Shown here: positions 57,794 through 64,000 of the stretch, one piece after another
Layout: every line of letters begins with the position of its first letter
How positions within the stretch are numbered: the stretch's first letter is position 1
NCBI RefSeq assembly: GCF_900583165.1
Contig: NZ_UTKY01000001.1
Location: 1-64,000, forward strand
Reading direction: 5' to 3'
Length of the DNA: 64,000 bases
From: Pseudomonas viridiflava
GTDB taxonomy: Bacteria > Pseudomonadota > Gammaproteobacteria > Pseudomonadales > Pseudomonadaceae
Made by a program: the position numbers and the translations under genes
The notes under the pieces: model-generated
The model's input: only the letters and a program-made list of their open reading frames with translations
Database searches by the model: none
Told to the model about the DNA's origin: nothing

Positions 57794-58369
57794 ATGATGA
57801 CGATCAATACTGCCTCGCCCAGTTTCGCCGTACTCAATACCGCTTCGCTTCCCTCTTCCATCTCTGTGCCGCCCGCGCATGAAACATCGTTCGCTACGCA
57901 GGCACGCCAGCACTCGCAAAGCCTCAACAATTTATCGGCACACTTGAGCAACTCCCCACTTCAGGAGGGCTACCTGCGTTTTTCCCCGGAAAAGGGTTGG
58001 AAGTTCAGCCCAAATATGAGCATGCGCGACAAACTGCATTTACGAGATGCCGGTTTTTCAAAAGCAGCCATCAACCCCGCCGATATGAAACTCGTCAAGC
58101 CAGGGGAAAAAATCGGGCTGAGCACGCTTGTGAACCGATTGAACGAACAGATGGTAAACACCTCGGCCCTGCTCAATACGCTGCAACCTGCCGCAACGAC
58201 GCCGCCTGTTGCCAAGCCGCGAAAGAGCGCTTCGCCAGCAAATATTCAAAAACCTGCCACGCCTCTTCGTACCGTATTCCCCGGTGCCTTGACGCCTGAC
58301 CTCCCTATCCCTAAACCGCGCTCGGATCTGCCGAAGCTTTGGGAAAATCAAATCCTCACGAGTCGATAA
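57794..58369 (+). CDS. Unrecognised protein with effector-like N-terminus
   Basis: A 191-residue protein I cannot assign. Residues 1-50 are rich in Ser, Thr, Ala and Gln and poor in charge (MMTINTASPSFAVLNTASLP), as in type III secreted proteins. The middle (about 60-120) is a conserved-looking fold with RFSPEKGWKFSPNMSMRDKL and ADMKLVKPGEKIGLSTLVNRL. The C-terminal third is Pro/Lys-rich and likely unfolded. AGGAAA is 7 bases upstream of ATG 57794. The DNA is A+T-richer than trpA upstream. A second unknown gene follows in the same direction after 34 bases. Confidence 0.6.
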   Translation: MMTINTASPSFAVLNTASLPSSISVPPAHETSFATQARQHSQSLNNLSAHLSNSPLQEGYLRFSPEKGWKFSPNMSMRDKLHLRDAGFSKAAINPADMKLVKPGEKIGLSTLVNRLNEQMVNTSALLNTLQPAATTPPVAKPRKSASPANIQKPATPLRTVFPGALTPDLPIPKPRSDLPKLWENQILTSR

Positions 58370-58403
58370 ACCTTCATCTCACCCAGCAATCATTCGAGGT
58401 TCT

Positions 58404-58952
58404 ATGCCAATCACTTCCTATCATCAGCAGCCAACTGTTCTGGCAAAAGTTGATTTATATACTGATCAAAAAAACTCGATTGAAGCCCGAGTAAAGAGTT
58501 TGGAAAATGCCCAAACCAGTATTGGCGGCAACCCCTCACTGGCGACCAAGTTCAGCAATGAGACCGTTAGGGCGACCGCTGAGCTGGAGCGTAAAAACAA
58601 GTCGGCAGGCTATTTGCGCCAACGCAGCGACGAGACCCCAAGACTGACGCGCCACATGGGTTTGGCCGTACGCGCAACCCGCATGATCGATGGGCTGTTT
58701 GGCAGCAATCTGTCCGCAAAAAGTTCGACGTTTGATGGGGGATTTCGCAAGGCACTTCGGGACGCAGAACAACTCAATCCCGCGATGCGCACGTTGGTAG
58801 ACAGCCCCTACCAAAAGATCACCACCAACCAGTTTGCCGGTATTGGGGACAAACGCGCGATCGACAAAAACCTTAAAGAACAGGGTAAAGAACTCAATTT
58901 AACCCTAGAGAAACTTGCCAGCTGGCAAAGGCTTTTAAAGCCGGCCGCGTAA
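58404..58952 (+). CDS. Unrecognised helical protein, partner of the preceding gene
   Basis: A 182-residue basic, mainly helical protein with no signal peptide or membrane segment. The first 20 residues (MPITSYHQQPTVLAKVDLYT) are polar and free of charge until position 15, again like secreted effectors. Residues 25-75 form a likely coiled coil; RMIDGLFGSNLSAKSSTFDGGFRKALRD is a possible core. I know no family. CGAGG is 6 bases upstream of the ATG. A+T-rich codon use resembles the preceding gene, so the two probably entered the genome together. Confidence 0.6.
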   Translation: MPITSYHQQPTVLAKVDLYTDQKNSIEARVKSLENAQTSIGGNPSLATKFSNETVRATAELERKNKSAGYLRQRSDETPRLTRHMGLAVRATRMIDGLFGSNLSAKSSTFDGGFRKALRDAEQLNPAMRTLVDSPYQKITTNQFAGIGDKRAIDKNLKEQGKELNLTLEKLASWQRLLKPAA

Positions 58953-59029
58953 AGCACTCGTCAAGGCGAGGTAAAGTTCCTGATACAAAGGAATCAAGCG
59001 CGAAACGCGTAACCTAAATAGCAAGATCC

Positions 59030-59063
59030 AGGGATTTCGAACCTCGTTCGAAGTCCCTTTTTT
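59030..59063 (+). terminator. Strong terminator after the unknown gene pair
   Basis: GGGATTTCGAAC / GTTCGAAGTCCC form a 12-bp stem with one mismatched pair, closed by CCTC, followed by six Ts. Only 25 bases remain before the next start codon at 59089. Confidence 0.9.
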
Positions 59064-59088
59064 GCTTACGCGCCTTGAGGAACACCCG

Positions 59089-59532
59089 ATGAAACTATCC
59101 AAATCTATAATTGCAGGCCTTGGCGTGTTGGCGCTTGGCGCCAGCGCACTGGTGCAAGCCGCTCCGAATGATCAGGGTGGCCCTGACCGGGGTGGCCCAC
59201 AGGGCCAGCATGAGCAACCCCGTGGCGACGACCATCGCGCGCCCCAGGCCAGAGGCCGTGGCGGTCCCCCTCAGGATTTCGGCCCGGTGCGTCAGGTGAT
59301 CCGCGATAACCACGATCAGTTCTCCCGAGGTGCACCGCCACCGCGCAATGTCCGCCTGGTGCGCGGCCAGCCACTGCCGCCCGGCTACTATGGCGAACGC
59401 CTGGACCGCCGCGCCTTGGATCGTCTGCCGGTGTACCAGGGTTACGAGTGGCGTCGTTCGGGGCCGGATGTGGTGTTGATTGCCGTAGGCACCGGCATCG
59501 TCTACGAAATCCTCACTGGCGTGCTCAACTAA
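59089..59532 (+). CDS. CigR/RcnB-like exported protein
   Basis: A 147-residue exported protein with a signal peptide (cleavage after LVQA). A Gly/Pro/Gln/Arg-rich region (about 25-75) leads to an RcnB-type domain with QPLPPGYYGERLDRRALDRLPVYQGYEWRRSG and a C-terminal hydrophobic stretch VVLIAVGTGIVYEILTGVLN. Similar proteins are annotated as RcnB family or as homologues of the Salmonella anti-virulence protein CigR. GAGG precedes the ATG by 8 bases. There is almost no room for a separate promoter after the hairpin upstream. Confidence 0.75.
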   Translation: MKLSKSIIAGLGVLALGASALVQAAPNDQGGPDRGGPQGQHEQPRGDDHRAPQARGRGGPPQDFGPVRQVIRDNHDQFSRGAPPPRNVRLVRGQPLPPGYYGERLDRRALDRLPVYQGYEWRRSGPDVVLIAVGTGIVYEILTGVLN

Positions 59533-59536
59533 CCCT

Positions 59537-59575
59537 GTGGTGAGCGGGTAAAACCGCTCACCACAAGATGTTTTT
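59537..59575. terminator. Terminator between the CigR-like and MFS genes
   Basis: GTGGTGAGCGG / CCGCTCACCAC is a perfect 11-bp stem with a 6-base loop, followed by AAGATGTTTTT. It lies five bases after the CigR-like stop and reaches the stop of the convergent transporter gene. Confidence 0.85.
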
Positions 59576-60878
59576 ACAACTCAATGCGTTCGACCTTACC
59601 CACCAGCAATATGTAGGAAAGCGCCCCAAGCAGTGCCAGCACCGCGATATAGGTAATCGCCGGCGCAAACGAATCACCGCTGGCCAAAAACCCAATCACG
59701 ATCGGCGTGGCAATCGCCGCCAAGTTGCCGATGAAGTTGAACACCCCACCCGTCAGTCCCAGCAAACGCGCCGGAGCCAGGGTCGAGACCAGCGACCAGG
59801 TGATCGACGCCAGGCCATTGCCAAAAAACGCCACCGCCAGGAACGCGATAACCCACGCCGTCGAGTCGACGTAGTTGGCACCGATGATTGCTGTGGAGAT
59901 CAGCAGCCCGCCAATAATCGGCAGCTTGCGCGCAAAGCCCACAGATGCGCCGCGACGGATCAGCCAGTCAGAAAATATCCCCGAACACAGCACACCGACA
60001 AACGCCGCCAGGAATGGCAGTGACGCCAGCAGCCCGGATTTGATGAAGTCCATGCCGCGATATTTCACCAGGTAGGTCGGAAACCACGTCAGGAAAAACC
60101 ACAGCGTTGAGTTCAGGCAGAACTGACCCAGGTAGATACCCCAGAGCTTGCGCTTGCTCAACACGATGCCGAGGTCGACCCAGCTGAAGGGTGCCTTGGT
60201 GGCTTTTTCCTGCATGTCCACGAGGCCGCCGCCGTCACGGATCAGTTGGATTTCCGCCGCGTTGGCGCCTTTGAAATCCTTCGGTTCACGGTACACCGCG
60301 TACCAGATGGCCGCCCACAAAATGCCCACGCCGCCGGTGGCCACAAACACCATGTGCCAGCCGTAATAGTGCTGCAGCCACGCCAACACCGGCGTTAGAA
60401 ACGCCAGCCCGACAAATTGCCCGGAGGTGTAGACGCCAATCGCCGTGGCGCGCTCACGCTCGGGGAACCACGTGGTGACTACGCGACTGTTGATCGGGTA
60501 CGCCGGCGCTTCCAACGCACCGACTGCCATGCGCAGCACGAACAACGCGATAAAGCTGGCGGCGAAGCCCAGCATCACGGTGGCGATGGACCACAGCAAC
60601 AGCGCAACGGTGTAGAGAATGCGTGGCGGCACGCGGTCCACCAGCCAGCCGCCGGGGATCTGCATGGCGGCGTAGGTCCAGCCGAACGCAGAGAAGATCA
60701 GGCCCACGTGAACCGGGTCGATGCCCAGTTCGCTGGTGAGCGCCGGTGCGGCAATCGACAGGTTGCTGCGGTCGAGGTAGTTGATGACCACGGTGATAAA
60801 CAGCAGCACCATGATGAAATAGCGCTTTCGGGTAGGCGTGACTAAAGAAGCCTGGCCGGTGACGGATTCAGGATGCAT
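59574..60878 (-). CDS. dgoT: MFS transporter, galactonate-type (ACS family)
   Basis: A 434-residue, twelve-helix transporter of the anion:cation symporter family. NYLDRSNLSIAAPALTSELGI at the start and ALEAPAYPINSRVVTTWFPERERATAIGVYTSGQFVG in helix 4-5 are typical of galactonate/glucarate proton symporters. Being last in the minus-strand dgo run makes D-galactonate the likely substrate; glucarate is the main alternative. Confidence 0.85.
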   Translation of the reverse strand: MHPESVTGQASLVTPTRKRYFIMVLLFITVVINYLDRSNLSIAAPALTSELGIDPVHVGLIFSAFGWTYAAMQIPGGWLVDRVPPRILYTVALLLWSIATVMLGFAASFIALFVLRMAVGALEAPAYPINSRVVTTWFPERERATAIGVYTSGQFVGLAFLTPVLAWLQHYYGWHMVFVATGGVGILWAAIWYAVYREPKDFKGANAAEIQLIRDGGGLVDMQEKATKAPFSWVDLGIVLSKRKLWGIYLGQFCLNSTLWFFLTWFPTYLVKYRGMDFIKSGLLASLPFLAAFVGVLCSGIFSDWLIRRGASVGFARKLPIIGGLLISTAIIGANYVDSTAWVIAFLAVAFFGNGLASITWSLVSTLAPARLLGLTGGVFNFIGNLAAIATPIVIGFLASGDSFAPAITYIAVLALLGALSYILLVGKVERIEL

Positions 60879-60942
60879 GGGGGTGCCTCTTTTTATGTTT
60901 ATTGAGGTCTGGAAAAGGAGCTCACTGACGAAACCGGATCAA

Positions 60943-60978
60943 AAATGTGGGAGGGAGCTTGCCCCCTCCCACATTTTG
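60943..60978. repeat. Collapsed REP hairpin inside the dgo operon
   Basis: AAATGTGGGAGGGAGCTTGC followed at once by CCCCTCCCACATTTT makes one tight hairpin (12-bp stem), as if the spacer of a REP doublet had been deleted. It lies between dgoD and the transporter gene, where it may act as a messenger-stabilising or terminating stem. Confidence 0.85.
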
Positions 60979-61000
60979 ACCGTGTTCCTTCAGTCAGCAA

Positions 61001-62149
61001 TCACCACTCGGCGAAGCTGCCGTCGGCATGGCGCCAGATCGGGTTGCGCCAGCGGTGGCCGATGGCGGCGCGTTCGATCACGTATTCCTCGTTGATCTCG
61101 ATGCCCAGGCCCGGCCCGTTGGGGATCTTCACGAAGCCTTTGTCGTAGTCAAAAACGCGTGGGTCTTTCACATAGTCGAGCAAGTCATTGCTCTCGTTGT
61201 AGTGAATGCCCAGGCTTTGCTCCTGGATAAACGCGTTGTAGCAAACCGCGTCCAGTTGCAGGCAGGCCGCCAGCGCGATCGGGCCCAGCGGGCAGTGCAG
61301 GGCCAGCGCCACGTCGTAGGCTTCGGCCATGTTGGCGATCTTGCGGGTTTCGGTGATACCGCCGGCGTGGGAAGCATCCGGCTGGATGATGTCGACGTAG
61401 CCTTCGCTGAGCACGCGCTTGAAGTCCCAACGCGAGAACAGGCGCTCGCCCAGGGCAATCGGCGTGCTGGTCAACGGTGCCAGCTCTTTGAGCGCTTCGT
61501 AGTTCTCGCTGAGCACCGGCTCTTCGATAAACATCAGCTTGTAGGGGTCCAGCTCTTTCATCAGCACCTTGGCCATGGGCTTGTGCACCCGGCCATGGAA
61601 GTCGACGCCGATGCCCACGTTGGGCCCCACCGCATCGCGCACGGCGGCGACGTTGGCCAGCGCCAGGTCGACTTTTTCGAAGCTGTCGACGAACTGCAAT
61701 TCTTCGGTGCCGTTCATTTTTACCGCGGTAAAACCACGGGCCACGGCCTCTTTGGCGGCGCGGGCGGTGTCGGCTGGGCGATCGCCACCGATCCACGAAT
61801 ACACGCGGATCTTGTCGCGCACCTGGCCACCGAGCAGATCGCTGACGGACACACCTAGAGCCTTGCCCTTGATGTCCCACAGCGCCTGGTCGATGCCGGC
61901 GAGGGCGCTCATATGCACGGCGCCGCCCCGGTAGAAGCCACCGCGATACAGCACGGTCCAGATATCTTCGATATTGCGCGGGTCTTTGCCGATCAGGTAG
62001 TCGGACAATTCCTCGACGGCAGCGGCCACGGTGTGGGCGCGGCCTTCAACCACGGGCTCACCCCAGCCGGTCACGCCCTGGTCGGTCTCGACCTTCAGGA
62101 AGCACCAGCGCGGCGGGACGATAAAGGTCGTCAGTTTGGTGATTTTCAT
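61001..62149 (-). CDS. dgoD: D-galactonate dehydratase
   Basis: A 382-residue enolase-superfamily enzyme that converts D-galactonate to 2-dehydro-3-deoxy-D-galactonate. Metal ligands fall in [16 protein letters not shown] and [49 protein letters not shown] is the family's N-terminal signature. Length equals E. coli DgoD (382). Operon neighbour of dgoA and dgoK. Confidence 0.95.
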   Translation of the reverse strand: MKITKLTTFIVPPRWCFLKVETDQGVTGWGEPVVEGRAHTVAAAVEELSDYLIGKDPRNIEDIWTVLYRGGFYRGGAVHMSALAGIDQALWDIKGKALGVSVSDLLGGQVRDKIRVYSWIGGDRPADTARAAKEAVARGFTAVKMNGTEELQFVDSFEKVDLALANVAAVRDAVGPNVGIGVDFHGRVHKPMAKVLMKELDPYKLMFIEEPVLSENYEALKELAPLTSTPIALGERLFSRWDFKRVLSEGYVDIIQPDASHAGGITETRKIANMAEAYDVALALHCPLGPIALAACLQLDAVCYNAFIQEQSLGIHYNESNDLLDYVKDPRVFDYDKGFVKIPNGPGLGIEINEEYVIERAAIGHRWRNPIWRHADGSFAEW

Positions 62150-62197
62150 CTGTTATCTCTCTTATAGATGCGGCGCCTGTGGGCGCGGAACTTGATA

Positions 62198-62818
62198 TCA
62201 GCTCAGGGCTTTCCAGGCGGCGACATAAGCCTGGGCGCGGCTCGCTACCTGATCCACTGTCATACCCGGTTTGAACAAACCGGAACCCAGCCCGAACCCC
62301 TTGGCGCCGGCGTCGGTAAACACCTGCATGTTATCCGGGGTAATGCCACCCACCGGTAGCAGCAACGTGCCCGCCGGCAATACTGCGAGCCATGCCTTGA
62401 TCACCGCCGGGCCCATTTGCTCGGCCGGGAACAGCTTCAAGACGTCGGCGCCTTCGGCCAATGCCGCGAAGGCCTCGGTGGGCGTGGCCACACCCGGCGA
62501 CAGGAACAGGCCCGCGGCTTTGGCAGCGCGCAACACCTTGGCATCGCTGTGGGGCATGACGATTACCTGGCCGCCAGCGGCTTTCACCTGCTCGACCTGC
62601 TCCGGCGTCAACACCGTGCCCGCACCGATCAGGCAATCGGCGGGCAGGCTGTCGCGCAGGGTGCGGATGCTGGTGTAAGGGTCTGGCGAATTGAGCGGCA
62701 CTTCGATGACGCGGAATCCGGCGTCGTACAGTACGTGTCCGACCGCCTGGGCTTCGTCCGGGCGGATACCGCGCAGGATGGCGATCAAACCGTTTTGCGC
62801 GAGTGCTTGCTTGAGCAT
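62198..62818 (-). CDS. dgoA: 2-dehydro-3-deoxy-6-phosphogalactonate aldolase
   Basis: A 206-residue class I aldolase that splits KDPGal into pyruvate and glyceraldehyde 3-phosphate. The Schiff-base lysine is in DVLKLFPAEQMGP (near residue 126); Glu near residue 38 (VIEVPLNS) and GAGTVLT (near 65) are also typical of KDPG/KDPGal aldolases. ATG 62818 is one base past the dgoK stop. Confidence 0.94.
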   Translation of the reverse strand: MLKQALAQNGLIAILRGIRPDEAQAVGHVLYDAGFRVIEVPLNSPDPYTSIRTLRDSLPADCLIGAGTVLTPEQVEQVKAAGGQVIVMPHSDAKVLRAAKAAGLFLSPGVATPTEAFAALAEGADVLKLFPAEQMGPAVIKAWLAVLPAGTLLLPVGGITPDNMQVFTDAGAKGFGLGSGLFKPGMTVDQVASRAQAYVAAWKALS

Positions 62819-62819
62819 G

Positions 62820-63779
62820 TCAGGCCTCCGATACAGGTTGAGTGAGCCCGGCCGCCACAGCCAGTTGCCACAGGCCACGGGCGGTGGCTTCCTGCGCCAG
62901 GCTGACGTGGTAGAAGCCGCAAAGGGCGAGGGCGCGTTGATAACGGGCACACAAGGGCGCTGCGCCGACCAGGATGATCGACTGCTGTTTGGCGCGCTCC
63001 GGCAGGCCGGTGAGTTCGTGTCCGATCAGCAGGCCAGAGAGATAATCAGGCTGCTGCTCGGGGGAAAGTTCAGCGGTGAGGCCCAAGGTACGGGCACTGA
63101 ACAAGGTCGACAGCAGGCCGCGTTGGCCGTCCTCGGAGCGCGCAACGTGAACGCCTCGGTCGAAGGCCTCGGCCTGAAATTGTTCGGAAATCTTTTGGGT
63201 ACGCCCGAGAATGCTGTGCGTGCTCAGCACCGCAAACACCTCGCCGGTCATAAACGTGTCGAAGTGGGTGATGCAGCCATCGACCACCTCAACCCACTTG
63301 GAATGGCTGCCTGGAAGGCCTATCAACACCTCGGCCCCGAGCCCTTGTAGCACGCCCAGCACCTGAGTTTCTTCACCTCGCATCACATTGGGCAGGCCAA
63401 CTTGTTCGATGACGCCGGGCACGATATGGACATCAACACCACGCACACTGCGCACTCGGTGCAGCGCCTGGCCGAGGCTGGCGACGTCAACGGGGGTGTT
63501 GCGATACGCCGCTTCGCTCCAGCCCTGGGCGCTGCCGACCATGCCGCAGGCAATCACCGGCAGGCCCGGCTGCGCATCGAGCCAATCGCCGCAGGCTGCA
63601 TCGAAAGCCAGTTCGAAGCCATTGCTGCAGCGCACACCGGCAATGTCCCGGGGGTCAGTGGGCAAATGCATGATCCCCGACGCAAACGAGCGTTGTTCGA
63701 GCACCACGCCAGCGGGGCCGAGTTTGTAAGCACGAAGGGAGCTGGTCCCCCAATCGAGCGCGATCAATTGCGCCTGCAT
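62820..63779 (-). CDS. dgoK: 2-dehydro-3-deoxygalactonokinase
   Basis: A 319-residue sugar-acid kinase that phosphorylates 2-dehydro-3-deoxygalactonate. The N-terminal ATP-site motif is ALDWGTSSLRAYKL and LIGLPGSHSKWVEV is the conserved second motif of the DgoK family. First gene of the dgoK-dgoA-dgoD-transporter run. Confidence 0.94.
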   Translation of the reverse strand: MQAQLIALDWGTSSLRAYKLGPAGVVLEQRSFASGIMHLPTDPRDIAGVRCSNGFELAFDAACGDWLDAQPGLPVIACGMVGSAQGWSEAAYRNTPVDVASLGQALHRVRSVRGVDVHIVPGVIEQVGLPNVMRGEETQVLGVLQGLGAEVLIGLPGSHSKWVEVVDGCITHFDTFMTGEVFAVLSTHSILGRTQKISEQFQAEAFDRGVHVARSEDGQRGLLSTLFSARTLGLTAELSPEQQPDYLSGLLIGHELTGLPERAKQQSIILVGAAPLCARYQRALALCGFYHVSLAQEATARGLWQLAVAAGLTQPVSEA

Positions 63780-63845
63780 CGCTTCACCTGAGTTCTGAGC
63801 GGATGCAGCGAATATAAACCTACGGGCGAGAAAGTCTCAATATAT

Positions 63846-63877
63846 AAATATCAATCCCATATTTAGGGATGATATTT
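63846..63877. promoter_or_regulatory. A+T-rich inverted repeat upstream of dgoK
   Basis: AAATATCAATCCC and GGGATGATATTT form an inverted repeat (12 of 13 bases) around ATATTTA. It lies about 70-100 bases before the dgoK ATG and touches the stop of the next gene. It may be the operator of a galactonate regulator or a terminator of the upstream gene. Confidence 0.4.
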
Positions 63878-64000
63878 AAGAAAAAGCTGACAAGTTCAGT
63901 TCACGCATGGCCCCCATCCAGATCGCATAGTCGGTGTGATCCTTAAGGTCATCGCCCGTATCGGGGTGCAGGAACACCACCAGCCCATCGCGATGAATCA
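63876..64000 (-). CDS. DOPA 4,5-dioxygenase family protein (partial)
   Basis: The last 41 codons of a gene running off the right edge. The end reads IHRDGLVVFLHPDTGDDLKD then HTDYAIWMG, matching the C-terminus of DOPA 4,5-dioxygenase-like ring-cleaving enzymes (HPxTGDDLxDHxDxAxWxG). Those enzymes are about 110-120 residues, so roughly two thirds is missing. Stop TAA at 63878-63876. Confidence 0.8.
   Translation of the reverse strand, partial: IHRDGLVVFLHPDTGDDLKDHTDYAIWMGAMRELNLSAFS

Noticed and set aside
57640..57951. 103-codon minus-strand frame ending in a helix-turn-helix-like stretch (GICRKTVRQSVKSFYERL)
   Set aside because: It overlaps the better-supported plus-strand gene at 57794, lacks a good start, and could only be a relic; not enough to call.

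Overview
The window is chromosomal DNA from a fluorescent Pseudomonas, most likely of the P. fluorescens group. Supporting signs are the algB-kinB pair, the ErsA small RNA beside polA, the zur-znuCB operon facing znuA, the trpI/trpBA pair, and dispersed REP palindromes built around a GTGGGAGGGGGCTTGCCCCC core. Gene density is high and almost all genes are ordinary housekeeping or metabolic genes. No prophage, complete insertion sequence, CRISPR array, rRNA or tRNA gene was seen.

Layout: 0.1-2.8 kb, a nucleoside-recognition membrane protein and the dicarboxylate/glutamate symporter gltP. 2.8-3.6 kb, a gene-free gap with hairpins and an orphan palindrome. 3.6-4.6 kb, a lysozyme inhibitor, a DUF1328 peptide and a small membrane protein. 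4.9-13.6 kb, the alginate two-component system algB-kinB, an AmpD-type amidase lipoprotein, a diguanylate cyclase, an EEP-family hydrolase, dsbA and two c-type cytochromes. 13.8-18.9 kb, engB, ersA, polA, a DUF2782 protein and thrB. 19-22.8 kb, zinc uptake (znuA, zur-znuC-znuB) and a lipoprotein. 22.9-27.8 kb, katE and metNIQ. 28-36.5 kb, the cytochrome c oxidase operon ctaC-ctaD-ctaG-ctaE with SURF1, haem A synthase, haem O synthase and a SCO protein. 36.9-46.3 kb, a SulP transporter with a beta-carbonic anhydrase, an SOS-box radical SAM gene, a small acidic orphan gene, a three-subunit membrane gluconate-type dehydrogenase and a zinc-ribbon protein. 46.3-54.6 kb, prlC, a gamma carbonic anhydrase, a HAD phosphatase, a metallopeptidase, two DUF1161 proteins, OsmC, a flavin monooxygenase, dodecin and a DUF883 protein. 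54.5-57.6 kb, trpI/trpBA. 57.8-59.5 kb, two unrecognised genes and a CigR/RcnB-like gene. 59.6-63.8 kb, a D-galactonate operon (dgoK-dgoA-dgoD-transporter). The right edge cuts a DOPA 4,5-dioxygenase family gene.

Several parts fit together functionally. AlgB and ErsA both belong to the AlgU/alginate envelope-stress network. DsbA sits with secreted c-type cytochromes. The cta cluster carries oxidase subunits together with copper and haem assembly factors. The carbonic anhydrase and SulP transporter look like a bicarbonate module. The four dgo genes form a complete route from galactonate uptake to pyruvate and glyceraldehyde 3-phosphate.

The least explained stretch is 57.6-59.1 kb. It holds two A+T-richer genes with no family I recognise and Ser/Thr/Gln-rich N-termini like those of secreted effectors. 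They are followed by a strong terminator hairpin only 25 bases upstream of the CigR-like gene. Other candidates are the acidic orphan gene at 41.6 kb, the unexplained gap at 2.8-3.6 kb, and REP elements that look recombined.
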